DNA from: Utricularia gibba
Taxonomy: Eukaryota; Streptophyta; Magnoliopsida; Lamiales; Lentibulariaceae
Assembly: GCA_002189035.1 (NCBI GenBank)
Contig: CM007991.1
Location: 2,852,001 to 2,916,000, forward strand
Direction of reading: 5' to 3'
Length of the DNA stretch: 64,000 bases
Shown: positions 46,773-56,957 of the stretch, piece by piece
Numbering within the stretch: position 1 is the stretch's first letter
Layout of the letters: each line of letters begins with the position of its first letter
Position numbers and translations under genes: made by a program
The notes under the pieces: model-generated
What the model saw: only the letters and a program-made list of their open reading frames with translations
Told to the model about the DNA's origin: nothing
Databases searched by the model: none

Positions 46773-49681
46773 TCACATGATGAATTTGGGACCGTTGGCA
46801 TTCTCATTTTCCTTCTCTGTTTTGTACGGTATTTTGCAGCATTCAGCTGTACTTGGACTGGCCTCCATCAGCAGCTGAACAACGTCATTCATCATAGGGC
46901 GGTGTGCTGCAGCCTTGCAAGTGCATAGAATTGCAATGCGGAGGACTTTGATCATCTCATCACTGAATGAACTTGAGACACGATTATCTAGCAGGTTCAT
47001 TGCCCCTTCCATGGTCTCAACTTTCCCTGAAACCCAAGTTACTATGTCTTTATTTTCTCCGAACTCCGGTTCCACGTTCTTCTTCCCGGTCACTAACTCC
47101 ATTAGGATCACTCCAAAGCTGTATACATCACACTTGGTTGATGCCTTTGACGTATATGCGTATTCTGTTGCACATTATAGCTGTGACCTTAGATCAGTCG
47201 AAAAATGATGAATGTGAGCAGAAGTTCAAGACTTACCAGGTGCCAAGTACCCATAGGTTCCTGCTATGACTGTGGTGGTGGTAGGGTCCTGTGATCCCCA
47301 GCTTGCAGCACTTTGGCGATGCCAAAATCTGCAACTTTGGGCTGATAATTTCGATCAAGAAGAATGTTTGTAGACTTGATATCCCTGTGGATGATCGGTG
47401 GCATAATATCATGGTGAAGATATGATAATCCTTGTGCTATTCCCAGTGCAATCTGGTGTCGGGTCTTCCAATCCAAAACAATTTTTCCATTGTGAAGTGC
47501 ATCCCAAAGATTGCCATTTGGCATGTACTCATACATGAGCAAATTGCAATCCCTGCTGGACAAATAGCTGTAGAGCTTCACAATGTTCTTGTGCCTTATG
47601 TTTCCTAGAGTCTCTACTTCACTTTTCAGCTCTTTTACTTGAACCAGGTGATCACTAGAAGCTGAATCTTTTACCTTCCTTGTCCACAGCTTCTTCACTG
47701 CTATGACTTTTCCATTCCTCAGCTTGATCTTGTAGACTGTCCCTGATCCTCCATACCCGATGATGTTCTCATCCACCAGGGCTTCAAAGATCTCTCTATC
47801 CGAGAAACTCAATTGATGGAATGTCTTGATTTCATATGAGGAAAATATTTCCTCTTTCTCCATTGCTTCTGCCTGTCTGCTAAGCAAACGGTTCAGAAAC
47901 AGGAGACTTCCAAGGACTATGATTCCCATAGACGTAACTATAAGCCAGATCAAGTTTATTCTTCTTCTGTCAGAAGACTTGGGACAAACAGGGAAACCAA
48001 GTGAGTTGACAGTGCCGGATACACAGAGGCCTGGATTACCTGAGAAGCTGTCTAGTAATGCTCCCTCCAGGAATGGATAGGGGATTGGCCCTGAGAGATG
48101 GTTATGTGAAAAGTTCATTGAATTCGGCAGTAACACGGACAGCTTTTCTGGGATCTTCCCTTCTAGCTGGTTGTATGAGATATCAAGAACATTAAGAGAG
48201 CTAAGAGACGATAGTGATTCAGGGATAGAAGAATTCAGCTGGTTTTCCCGCAGGAGCAACAGATTTAGCAACCTTAAGTTTCCAATTTCTGAAGGTATGG
48301 GGCCAGAAAGGAGATTGTAGCTTAGATCAACCTTCATCAAATTTACAGCTGAAGAGATCTGAGGAGGAATGCTACCCGAAATCTTGTTTCCTTGCAAGAA
48401 CAATTCAGACAGGTTTCTGGCGTTCTGGATGTTTTCAGGAATGAAACCACCCAGATTATTGTAAGCAACATCTATGATGAATGCGTGAGGCAGGGAAAAA
48501 ATTTCTTCAGGGATTTTTCCCTGCAAATTATTATTGCTAACACGGAACCTGACAAGGGACTTGCATCTGCCATAGCTCTCAGGAATTTGACCTGAAAAAC
48601 TATTCTTCAGGGCAAGAAGATAATTCAGTTTCCCGTTGCTGCATAGCCCCTGTGGTAGATTTCCAGTGAAGTTGTTCTCCGACAGGTCCAAAGCAACAAG
48701 TGTGGACGTTTTCCCAAGATTTTGTGGCACTTCGCCGGTGAGGAAATTACCATATAGAGACAGAGTATTCAAGGCTGTCAAGTTGGCTATTTCCGCCGGA
48801 ATATTCCCTGACAAGCTATTGTTATAAAGCTGAAGAACGCTAAGCTTCGGTAGACGGCAGACGGATGCTGGAATCTGGCCGCTGAATGTATTTCCCGACA
48901 TATCAAGATTAGCAAGCAGTGTCAAGTTTCCGAGCTCCCTCGGAATTTCACCTTCGAGCTGGTTGTAGTAAAGCTCAAGCATCTCAAGATTCTTCAGACG
49001 TCCAACTTCCACAGGTATGCGGCCGGTTAAGTAATTCCCACTGAGCTCAAGATCAACAAGAGACGTCATGTTCCCGATGGACTGTGGAATTCCACCATAC
49101 AGCATGCATGAAGTTACAATCATGGTCTTGAGTTCCAGTAGTCTGGAGATGTTCTCCGGCAGCTTCCACAAGTTGAACCCCTCGTTTTCGTTCATATTGA
49201 GAACCTCCAGTTTCGTGAGATTAGTTATGGACATCGGAAAGTCACCAGAGAAAAAGTTATAGGAAAGATCAAGTACTCTAAGGGATTGCAAGGGAGAAAA
49301 GTCAGGCGGTCGTCCAGTTAAACCAGCAGAGCTCATGTTCAGCTCTTCCAAGAAGGAACAGTTTATGATTCCAAGAGGGAAACCGCCATGAAAGCTGTTC
49401 CCCCCGACACGAAGAAAGCGCAGTTGAGGAAAATGTGAACAAATATCACCTGGAAATTCGCCTTGCAGAGCCAACCCTGAAATATCAACGCCAATAACAT
49501 CTCTCTGATCATCACAAGAAATTCCAGTTAAGTTGCAGTAGTCACTGTTTTTAGAGAAATCCAATCTGGCTGAAGAAGTCCCAGTGATGAACTGCCTCAT
49601 ACGATCTAAGAAATCAGAAGGGTTGCCACCCTCTGAGGTGAAGGCTAAGAACAGAAACAAAAACAGGCACCTTAGAGCCAT
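46773..49681 (-). CDS. CEPR1: LRR receptor kinase CEPR1/XIP1-like, one-base frameshift in the activation segment
   Basis: CEPR1 is the receptor for C-terminally encoded peptides (CEP) that signal nitrogen status and act in vascular tissue. Two exons (minus strand): 47237-49681 and 46773-47164. Signal peptide about 1-18, N-cap CNLTGISC, about 20 LRRs, transmembrane helix about 580-600 (LIWLIVTSMGIIVLGSLLFL), then a canonical kinase: GYGGSGTVYK, VIAVKKLW, IIHRDIKSTNILLD, KVADFGIAKVLQA. After this, GCTGGGGATCACAGG has four G. Adding one restores AGGSQDPTTTTVIAGTYGYL and joins exon 2 (EYAYTSKASTKCDVYSFGVI). Total length is then 2838 nt, 945 aa plus stop. As written it stops 12 codons after DFG. 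All other residues are intact, so a base-calling error is likely. Confidence 0.92.
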
Positions 49682-50223
49682 TTAAAGAAGACTTTCAAGA
49701 AGAAGCAACAACAGCCCGCTTTAGGATTCAAACATGGAGAACAGGAAAAACGTTGAGTATATAAAAGAGCTGTTGGTGGTAACAACAGAGACAGTGGATG
49801 TTACTGGTGAAATGATGAGGTTGAAAAATATTCCAGCTGCTGGATCCATTTCATCTGCACCGCTCATTTCCATGGGGGTCAATCATACTTTGCACAAGGA
49901 ACATTAGGCTCAGATTCTTAACTTTCATGTTAAAATGTGCCATGATGCTCTCTCATTCTGAGAGAATAACTTCAAAGCAGGGGGCTTTTTTTGCCATTCC
50001 AGAAAAAAGGAATCGAAGAAATTCGGCAGATGACGAGATGGATTGAACTTTTGGCAGAACCAATCTTCCAAATGGGAAAATGGCTCTGTTGCAAGAGAAT
50101 ATATCCAAAGTCGTTTACTTTAGATGAAAAGTGAGAGCCATGGAATTGTTAATGCTTTCAGAAAAAAAGGGGGTGATGCAAAGTTACAGAGCAACATCAA
50201 GGAAGAAAAGGCATCTGGTTTTC
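49682..50223. promoter_or_regulatory. CEPR1 upstream region
   Basis: About 540 bp upstream of the CEPR1-like ATG (gene reads leftwards). TATATAAAAG-type sequence occurs at about 49758-49766, near the distance expected for a TATA box but better oriented on the plus strand. No coding sequence. Confidence 0.4.
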
Positions 50224-50549
50224 TCATCTTCTAATCTGCATATTTCTTATGAAATAAACTAGTAGCCCTAGTAAGACAGAGAAAACAAGAGTCAGAATGG
50301 CCAACGCAGGATCGACATCAGCAGATTTATTATGTCTTTCGTCCCCATTCTTCACAGTTTTCGAGGCTAACCTTTCATGACTGGCAGTTTTGTTTTATGT
50401 GCGACTCCCCGGAAGCCTTCAAGGAACATAACGTTTTGGTGGGATGAACTCTTTGAGTAGCATTCTGGTCGCTTGTCAATCCTGAACTCTTGAACAGGGT
50501 TTTCGTTCACCCAGATGTGGATCCCAATCATCTTCATACCAAGAGACAT
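50224..50549 (-). CDS. Small hypothetical protein gene in two overlapping frames (uncertain)
   Basis: I do not recognise a family. On the minus strand an ATG at 50549 (MSLGMKMIGIHIWVNENP) opens about 60 codons with a protein-like composition and stops (TAG) at 50367-50369. Immediately before it is a polypyrimidine tract and acceptor (TTTCAG|GTTTCC). A different frame is open from about 50394 to the TGA at 50224: LASKTVKNGDERHNKSADVD, then a strong single transmembrane helix ALAILTLVFSVLLGLLVYF and a basic tail RNMQIRR, as in tail-anchored proteins. The second frame has no ATG of its own. Either one base is wrong or splicing joins the two; the true product is not settled. Coordinates cover both frames. 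Confidence 0.35.
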
Positions 50550-51154
50550 TCTGGAAACCTGAAACAAGCAGCATGATTTCTAGCCACGAAATTTATAATA
50601 TCAGACGGGCATGATCGGAGACAAAATCAGTCTGAACTAAGCTATTTGGGTTCTACTATTTTCTCCTGCGCCTTCGATTAAGAAACATGGTGAATCGTCG
50701 GCCTCACTAAGAAGCGTTGGTATCAAATCGTGAAGGAAACCTCTATCCAACTTCGTCCCATCTACAAGGTCAACCTAACAAATCAAAGATATCCATTTTA
50801 GTTCCGTCCAATCTTCTTTCAAAGGTGAATCTGATTTAGGCTTCAAACCTGAGATCCAGGGGATGGACGACTTGAGAGGCCGACTTTCGATCCATTTGAG
50901 TTGAGCTTCATCCCCAATTACGGCTTTCACCACGATTGTCCAGTCTCAAAACCCTAGTTTCTCCGGCCGCCGAAGCTACAAACCATACATTCGTTGTAAA
51001 AAACAGTTGGATATTCCAGTTGGTTGCTCTACATACTTCTCTTAGTTGGCTTGTGATTTTACGAAGGGCTTCTCCGATGATGATCTGCGCAAATCAAAAT
51101 TGATTCTTGCTTGAAGTAGAGTGTTTTAACAGAATTTGGTGATACGCAATTCTC
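50550..51154. other. Upstream of the small gene; 3' flank of phytolongin
   Basis: Likely 5' UTR and introns of the small minus-strand gene: ACCCTAG near 50951-50957 and TTGGTTG are telobox-like. No coding frame I can defend. Confidence 0.4.
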
Positions 51155-51850
51155 CTAGCTAAAACGACACTTGAGCGCGCCATTGCAGAGCCAGAGTATC
51201 ACTATAACAACCCAAACCAGAGCTTCTAAGGCGAGAACAATGCCCACAAAGAGGCACCATTTCCGCCGGAAACTCGAAATTTTTCGCACCGTGGAAGTGG
51301 GAGCCGGGTTTCTTTCCATATCTGGTGAGTCAAACCTCAATTCTCCTGCAGCTGATCTTTGGCGATCAATGGACATGGCATGATGTTGATAATCCTCGCT
51401 TCTCTTTGCTAGCTTGCCAGGTGACCCCAACAACGGATCTTCCATTCTTTCCGATGCCTCAGGCCGCTCCCGCAACGTGGGCAAGGAAGTTACCTTCTCA
51501 ATTGACGCACCTGATCGACGAGCCATGGGTTCGTGCATAGAGAGCGACCTATAAGTCGGAGCCCTAGCCCTTGACCTTTTGAAACCATCTCTCAATCGGT
51601 CAAGAAATTGGAGGATCTCAGAGCCGCCGACATCGTCTTTCACTATTGCGAAGTATACATAGCGATCATCGAACAAGAACCCAATACTTGTGTTCGCTAC
51701 TGTCTGGAAGTACCAGCGATGATGCAGGGGAGCCAACTCCAAGCACCGCGCTGCCAGTTCCTCCATAAAACTGTCGCCATCGCTGTACGCGTGCAGAGCT
51801 CGTCCCCTTGTTGAGATACTGTAGTAAGATATTTTAGTTTCTATGGACAT
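51155..51850 (-). CDS. Phytolongin (longin-domain, non-SNARE VAMP relative)
   Basis: This single-exon gene encodes 231 aa. Phytolongins keep the longin fold of VAMP7-type SNAREs but replace the SNARE coil by a PhyL region and act in the secretory pathway. The longin domain spans residues about 5-120: ISYYSISTRGRALHAYSDGD, WYFQTVANTSIGFLFDDRYV, YFAIVKDDVGGSEILQFLDR. The middle region (about 120-195) is Ser/Arg-rich without heptads and no SNARE zero-layer Arg is identifiable. A tail anchor at about 200-225 (WCLFVGIVLALEALVWVVIV) closes the protein. Assignment to the Phyl1 or Phyl2 group is not made. Complete. Confidence 0.87.
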   Translation of the reverse strand: MSIETKISYYSISTRGRALHAYSDGDSFMEELAARCLELAPLHHRWYFQTVANTSIGFLFDDRYVYFAIVKDDVGGSEILQFLDRLRDGFKRSRARAPTYRSLSMHEPMARRSGASIEKVTSLPTLRERPEASERMEDPLLGSPGKLAKRSEDYQHHAMSIDRQRSAAGELRFDSPDMERNPAPTSTVRKISSFRRKWCLFVGIVLALEALVWVVIVILWLCNGALKCRFS

Positions 51851-52233
51851 GATTCAGGGGATCAATAGTTGATTGATTGATGAAAACCCAGATGGAACTT
51901 TGGGTAAGCAGCAGAGGATATTGGATACTGATCGAATGATGGGGGAAGTGTTGATGTTTCTGTAAGCAGCCTCGGAAGAGAACAAACAGTAGAGAGTACG
52001 GATATTGATTGTTTTATTGGCCAGTCATGTGGTGGAGTTAACTAGTGCAGGTTTCACTTGGTCGTATTTGTGGGATGGTTGATGGGCCCTGAGCATTCAG
52101 CTCCTCCAGTCCTCCTGCTCTAGTTGACCTTTTCCTCGGGGAGTCTCCCACTGTTAGTAGGAAAGTACATTTCAGATTCCATGGTGTGTTATGTGTGCTT
52201 TCTCCAGCATTTTGTGTACCGTAAAGCGCCATC
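51851..52233. promoter_or_regulatory. Bidirectional promoter between phytolongin and the PPR gene
   Basis: These 383 bp lie between two divergent, intron-free genes. No canonical TATA box is obvious on either side; a GATGGGCCC motif (GGGCCC at 52083-52088) is present. Dual activity is inferred from layout only. Confidence 0.4.
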
Positions 52234-54309
52234 TTGGATTTAGTATCCCAGATGCGCAGGGGTCTCGATGGGCTTCTCTGCAAGACATGCATCTTCCGCG
52301 TTGCGTCGAGCAAACACCTACTGGGGCGCATTCGTCGCTATAACACTACTAGTGCACTTGCCGTCGTAGTGCCTCCGGAAATCCGAGCCACTAACCATGT
52401 TATCAATGGGCATGCGAAGGGTGGCAACTTGGACCTTGCCCAGCAGCTGTTCGATCAAATGCTGCAAAGAAATCTTGTTTCTTGGACCATTCTCATCTCC
52501 GCTTATGCACAACGAGGGAGGCTTTTTCAGTGCTTTGGTTTATTTTCACGGATGCTGCACCATGAGAAGCCCAACGATTTTGCCTACGCCAGTGTGTTGT
52601 CGGTATGTGATTATTCTTGCGGTCAGCAAGTTCACGGTCTTGTTTTGAAAACAGGATATCATGCTTGGATTTACGTTGCCAATGCTCTTATCTGCATGTA
52701 TTGGAATAACGGCAACAATTCTGGCATCGAGGCTTTGGAAGTTTTCCATGGAATCGACTCCCCTAACCTTGTCACTTGTAATACAATGATCTCTGGATTT
52801 GGAATGTGCCAGCAAGGTGACAAAGCTATGGCTCTATTCAAAAGAATGTGCCTTCATGGAATTCTGTTTGATCGTACAACGATGTTGAGTTTAGTTTCTT
52901 CACTCTGTGGAGTAACAGAAGGCATCAATTGTCTCTTGTGCTGTTGTCAATTGCATTGCCTTAGCATTAAGTCTGGTTTTTCCCTGGATGCTGGAGTTGC
53001 CACATCGCTGATAAAAACTTACTCCAGTCATGGAGGAGATGTTGAAGATTGTCATAAGATTTTCATGGAAACCAGTCCTGTTAACCGAGATGCTGTTCTA
53101 TGGACAGGAGTTATGTCAGCATGTGCTGAAAAGAAACCTGAACAAGCTCTTCGTCATTTTAATCAGATGTGTAGAGAAGGGTTGCACATGGATAGTTACG
53201 TGCTTTTGGTGGCGGCGAAAGCTTGCTCGAATCTAGTAACCGGGAGAAATGCATCAGCCATTCACTGTCGAGCGATTGCTGCTGGTTTCATGAACGTAAT
53301 TGACCTGCAAAATGCTCTGATTCATTCATATGCTCGGTGTGGTTCATTTCGTTGTGCAGAAAAAGTTTTCCAAGAAATGTCATACAGGGATGTTGTTTCA
53401 TGGAATTCAATGTTGAAGGCTCATGCAATTCATGGGAATTCTGATGCAGCTTTACATCTCTTTCAACAAATGGATGTTGAGCCCGATGAGACGACCTTCG
53501 TTGCACTTCTCACATCATGCAGTCATGCTGGTTTAGTGAAGGAAGGGGTTAAGATATTTGATTCCATGTACGAGAAGCATGGCATAGTTCCCCGGTTAGA
53601 TCACTATGCGTGTATGGTGGATCTTTTTGGCCGAGCTGGGCAACTCTCAGAAGCTGAAATCATCATACAAAAAATGCCCATGGAGCCAGATTATGTTGTT
53701 TGGAGTGCATTGCTTGGAGCTTGTCGAAAGCATGGAGAAACAAAACTTGCTGAATTTGCATCTTCCAAGTTGAAGGAACTGGATCCTTACAAGTCACCGG
53801 GTTATGTTCTGGTCTCAAATGTGTACTGCTCTACAAAGAGCTACTGTGAGGGAAGCATTGTGAGAGATGGAATGATCAGAATTGGTGTCAAAAAAGAAGC
53901 CGGTTTGAGCTGGACTGAAGCCAACAACCAAGTTCATGAATTCGCCTCCGGTGGACGGCAACATCTGCAGCTGGAAGCCATACTCAAAAACATGGCTGAA
54001 TTCGTAGCAGAGTTGAAGAAAGTGGGCTACATGCCGGTGACAGATTCAGTATTCTTCGATGTGGAAGATGAGCAAAAGGAGGAGCAATTGCTTCTACACA
54101 GTGAAAAGTTGGCACTGGTGTTCTCCTTGATGAACTCTGGTGATTCTACTTACCCAGTTCGAATAGTGAAGAACATAAGGATCTGTTCAGACTGCCATAA
54201 CTTCATGCGACTGGCGTCTATGCTTGTTAACAGAGTCATCATTGTGAGAGATTCTAATAGGTTTCATCATTTTGAGAAGGGAGCCTGCTCTTGCAATGAA
54301 TACTGGTAG
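52234..54309 (+). CDS. PLS-class pentatricopeptide repeat protein with DYW deaminase domain
   Basis: This single-exon gene encodes 691 aa. DYW PPR proteins bind organellar transcripts and deaminate C to U. About fourteen P/L/S repeats are visible from residue about 50 (NHVINGHAKGGNLDLAQQLF, VSWTILISAYAQRGRLFQCF, VSWNSMLKAHAIHGNSDAAL), followed by E/E+ motifs (YVLVSNVYCSTKSYCEGSIV). The DYW domain has the zinc-binding/catalytic HxE (LLLHSEKLALVF) and CxxC (ICSDCHNFM), plus C-terminal HHFEKGACSC. The last three residues are EYW instead of DYW, a conservative variant. An alternative start is the ATG at 52252 (MRRGLDG). The N-terminus is basic and fits an organelle transit peptide. The overall pattern resembles At1g71420-type proteins; the editing site is unknown. 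Confidence 0.92.
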   Translation: MDLVSQMRRGLDGLLCKTCIFRVASSKHLLGRIRRYNTTSALAVVVPPEIRATNHVINGHAKGGNLDLAQQLFDQMLQRNLVSWTILISAYAQRGRLFQCFGLFSRMLHHEKPNDFAYASVLSVCDYSCGQQVHGLVLKTGYHAWIYVANALICMYWNNGNNSGIEALEVFHGIDSPNLVTCNTMISGFGMCQQGDKAMALFKRMCLHGILFDRTTMLSLVSSLCGVTEGINCLLCCCQLHCLSIKSGFSLDAGVATSLIKTYSSHGGDVEDCHKIFMETSPVNRDAVLWTGVMSACAEKKPEQALRHFNQMCREGLHMDSYVLLVAAKACSNLVTGRNASAIHCRAIAAGFMNVIDLQNALIHSYARCGSFRCAEKVFQEMSYRDVVSWNSMLKAHAIHGNSDAALHLFQQMDVEPDETTFVALLTSCSHAGLVKEGVKIFDSMYEKHGIVPRLDHYACMVDLFGRAGQLSEAEIIIQKMPMEPDYVVWSALLGACRKHGETKLAEFASSKLKELDPYKSPGYVLVSNVYCSTKSYCEGSIVRDGMIRIGVKKEAGLSWTEANNQVHEFASGGRQHLQLEAILKNMAEFVAELKKVGYMPVTDSVFFDVEDEQKEEQLLLHSEKLALVFSLMNSGDSTYPVRIVKNIRICSDCHNFMRLASMLVNRVIIVRDSNRFHHFEKGACSCNEYW

Positions 54310-54679
54310 TTGTGTTTAAACCATGCCCGGAGCAGGCACACAGTTGACACTATCAGCTAGCTCAAGGAAACTGCAGTTACAGAAGAGCTACATGGACAGT
54401 CATCCTGCTCTACAAGGTTTCAGCCCGATGAGGAGAATTGGAAAGGGTACCCCCGGGATAGGATTCGGCCTCGAGCGACGTATAAAGTTGATGGGCCTTT
54501 TGGTAATTTAAGTACCGGTCCAATTGAACGACATACTATAGATGGGCCTGTTGAAATTAGAGATTCTGGACCGTGGCCCAAGCTAACAACGTATATAAAC
54601 CAAGCCGCACACTTGAACCCCATGGTTAGGAGTGAGCGAGGGGCGTCTCTAACTTCCTATATCGTCGTTTGCCCACAAA
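54310..54679. promoter_or_regulatory. Promoter of the small 4-exon gene
   Basis: TGGGCC occurs at 54492-54497 and 54543-54548 and GGCCCA at 54575-54580, followed by a TATATAA box at 54592-54598, about 82 bp before the ATG at 54680. This spacing is textbook for a plant housekeeping promoter and supports the start of the next gene. Confidence 0.6.
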
Positions 54680-55564
54680 ATGCAGACGCCGGACGTGAAC
54701 GTCAACCCCGCCAGTACATCTGAGCCTCCGCGGAAACGCCTCTTGTTTGATCGTCGTTATGGATGGGTGTGAGTCACTCGACTTGTTATCTTTTTGCGCA
54801 CTCCTTTTTTGTGACTTTTGTGAACTGGATTGGTTTTGTTTCATTGCAGGGTGGATGACTGGAGAGAACCATCGGTGGAAGCCTTATCCGGTGGTCGTGG
54901 GATGTATGAATTCAGGGCATCCTTTTATTTAGGGGGATTTGTTTAGTTAAATTTTCTGTTCGTTCTTATTTATTTTTTTGTTTGTTTGAAGGTTCTGCAT
55001 TTTACCCCTCGCTAAAGCTGCGATTGAGAAAGCTTCAGAAATGGTAAATAAATGTACTTGCGTTACCAGTCAAGAAGGAAATTTACTGTGTAATTTCTTG
55101 AATGGAAACATTTCCCTGCACAAAACTGAGAATTTTTTTAACAGCTGCATTGCTTCTTGATTAACAGTTGAGGTTCTGTTCTTGCAGTTTTTTTTTTTTT
55201 TTTTTTTTTTTTTAACTGAGTGCATCCGCACATGGTATGAAAAATAAAATCTCCAGACTAATGGAATGTCACTGGCCTAGGCTTAATCTGGGTTGATGCA
55301 TGTAGTGCATGTAATATTTCTGTCATGCAGTATGGCAGGGGACGGGCGAATGGTGATCGCTTTTCAGAGTTAAATTGCTAGGGTCTTTTATTAAAGTGAA
55401 TATTTGCTTTGCAGATAAACGTTGCAGCGTGCTCCACATTGGAAGTCCTTGAAGGGCGGGCACTTTTTCTCCCACAGCCTTCAAAGGCCCTCTCAATGGC
55501 CATATATCTAAGATTGCATCTTCAGGTGACACCCAAACAGATTCTCAGATGGAAAGGGGGATAA
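54680..55564 (+). CDS. Conserved-looking small protein, four exons, function unknown
   Basis: Exons 54680-54768, 54850-54903, 54992-55043 and 55415-55564 sum to 345 nt (114 aa plus stop) with GT-AG introns. The protein starts MQTPDVNVNPASTSEPPRKR and contains RRYGWVVDDWREPSVEALSG, then GRGMFCILPLAKAAIEKASE and MINVAACSTLEVLEGRALFL. I recall plant proteins of unknown function with the same pattern (RYGW-x-DEW-x-P-x-EEALxGGRGMFC), but cannot name the family. No signal peptide or transmembrane helix. The last exon may instead splice at CAG|GTGACA (55523|55524) and continue, so the C-terminus is the weakest part. A T-run of about 23 bases at 55189-55213 lies in the third intron. Confidence 0.6.
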
Positions 55565-56957
55565 AGTGGCTGCTGATTGAATTTTCCATAAAGAAAATCC
55601 CCCGAGTAGATGCTGCCGGTTCCTGCAAAGAATTCCAAACTTATACCAGGAAATGGATAAAAATAAATTATGCAAGCATGAAGGTACTATTCATTATCCA
55701 TCTCTGGAATTCATGTTTTTTCATAAATCTGTATCTACACATCACCTAAAATCAAAGCATGCCACAAGAGTGCCCCTTTCATTCATTAGACCGAGTGCGT
55801 GAATAGAGGTAAAAAAATCATGAAAGTGAGGGTTCAATATGTTTGAGATTGGGTTAAAGTGGAGCCACTGAAATTTTGGAACATCAAGTATCAGCTGAAA
55901 AACTAACATGTATTCTATGCCACTACGTATGTGATTGTTTTAGACCAAATTCCCTACTGTAGGAGGAAGTTGGAAGGGAGAGGGATACGGATTCTTATGC
56001 TCCCCTGCCATAATATGAAACATGTCCGTGGCCCCCACGGAATCTTACAAGCTTCACGTCCCTCAAACTTCCTTTCCCCCATTATTTTTTTCTGTCTTCT
56101 GTAGTAGTGTTTATACGTGAACCAAGCCAATCAAACACCTTCGCCATTTAACTCATTGCCTGCGATGCATGGTGTCAGGTCTATTCAGGAACAATGGTGT
56201 GATGCTGCTCGTGGAGGACCTCGCTCATAACCATAACGATAGTTGCACCAACAAAAGTAAGGTCCTTGGTGTTCCTGCCCACAGGGCAGGCCGTGACATC
56301 AGAACTCAGGCCTGGAGAAACCGGCCTCCAATGATCTCATCTCTATGTGTGACAGTTTTCCGGGTTCAGCATGGTTCACATGCACGACATAGTCGTCAAG
56401 AGCCCAAACGCCGTGATAACTGCGTCCCATAAACTCACTCTCGTACTGGCCCCTGCCTTTGTGGTTCGGTTCTGTTCTCTACCACTTTTACTGATCGGCT
56501 TCTCTAGTCTCCACCACAATTGCGCTCCTCTCTAATCTGATGTAGGCCATTTGCATTGTTTTAACTATGTAAATTCTTTTATGTCTAAGCCAGGAGTTGC
56601 TGCTTTTGCTTCTACTAATCTTCTGCGTAATGGAATCCCGGGCTTCCGTGGTTTATGGACAGGATTGAGGATATCGCACTATTTGAACAACGGCCTTGCC
56701 GAGCTCCATGTAATTGCTTCAGAACAACCCCAGAAAACCTTATTGTTCAGGTCCCTCTTGATGTGATGCTAATTTGATTGCAGTGCATGTAATCTTATTG
56801 AGAGTTATCCCATTGATTTGGTTTGATTCGTATTGTACTTGTGATTCCTCTACCAAAATGCATCTTTATTGTTAATCAATAGCAACCAGATGATTTCACT
56901 CTTGTCATACTGAATGTGATATGGACACTCGGGATGAAATGCAGCTTATTTCCCATG
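55565..56957. other. Gene-free or unresolved stretch before the GDSL gene
   Basis: No complete gene found. Two short plus-strand frames look protein-like but are isolated. One is at about 56370-56460 (MVHMHDIVVKSPNAVITASH). The other, at about 56626-56765, reads GLPWFMDRIEDIALFEQRPC followed by RAPCNCF. They have no shared frame and no start and could be remnants of a decayed gene. The right end is the 3' flank of the GDSL gene. Confidence 0.35.
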
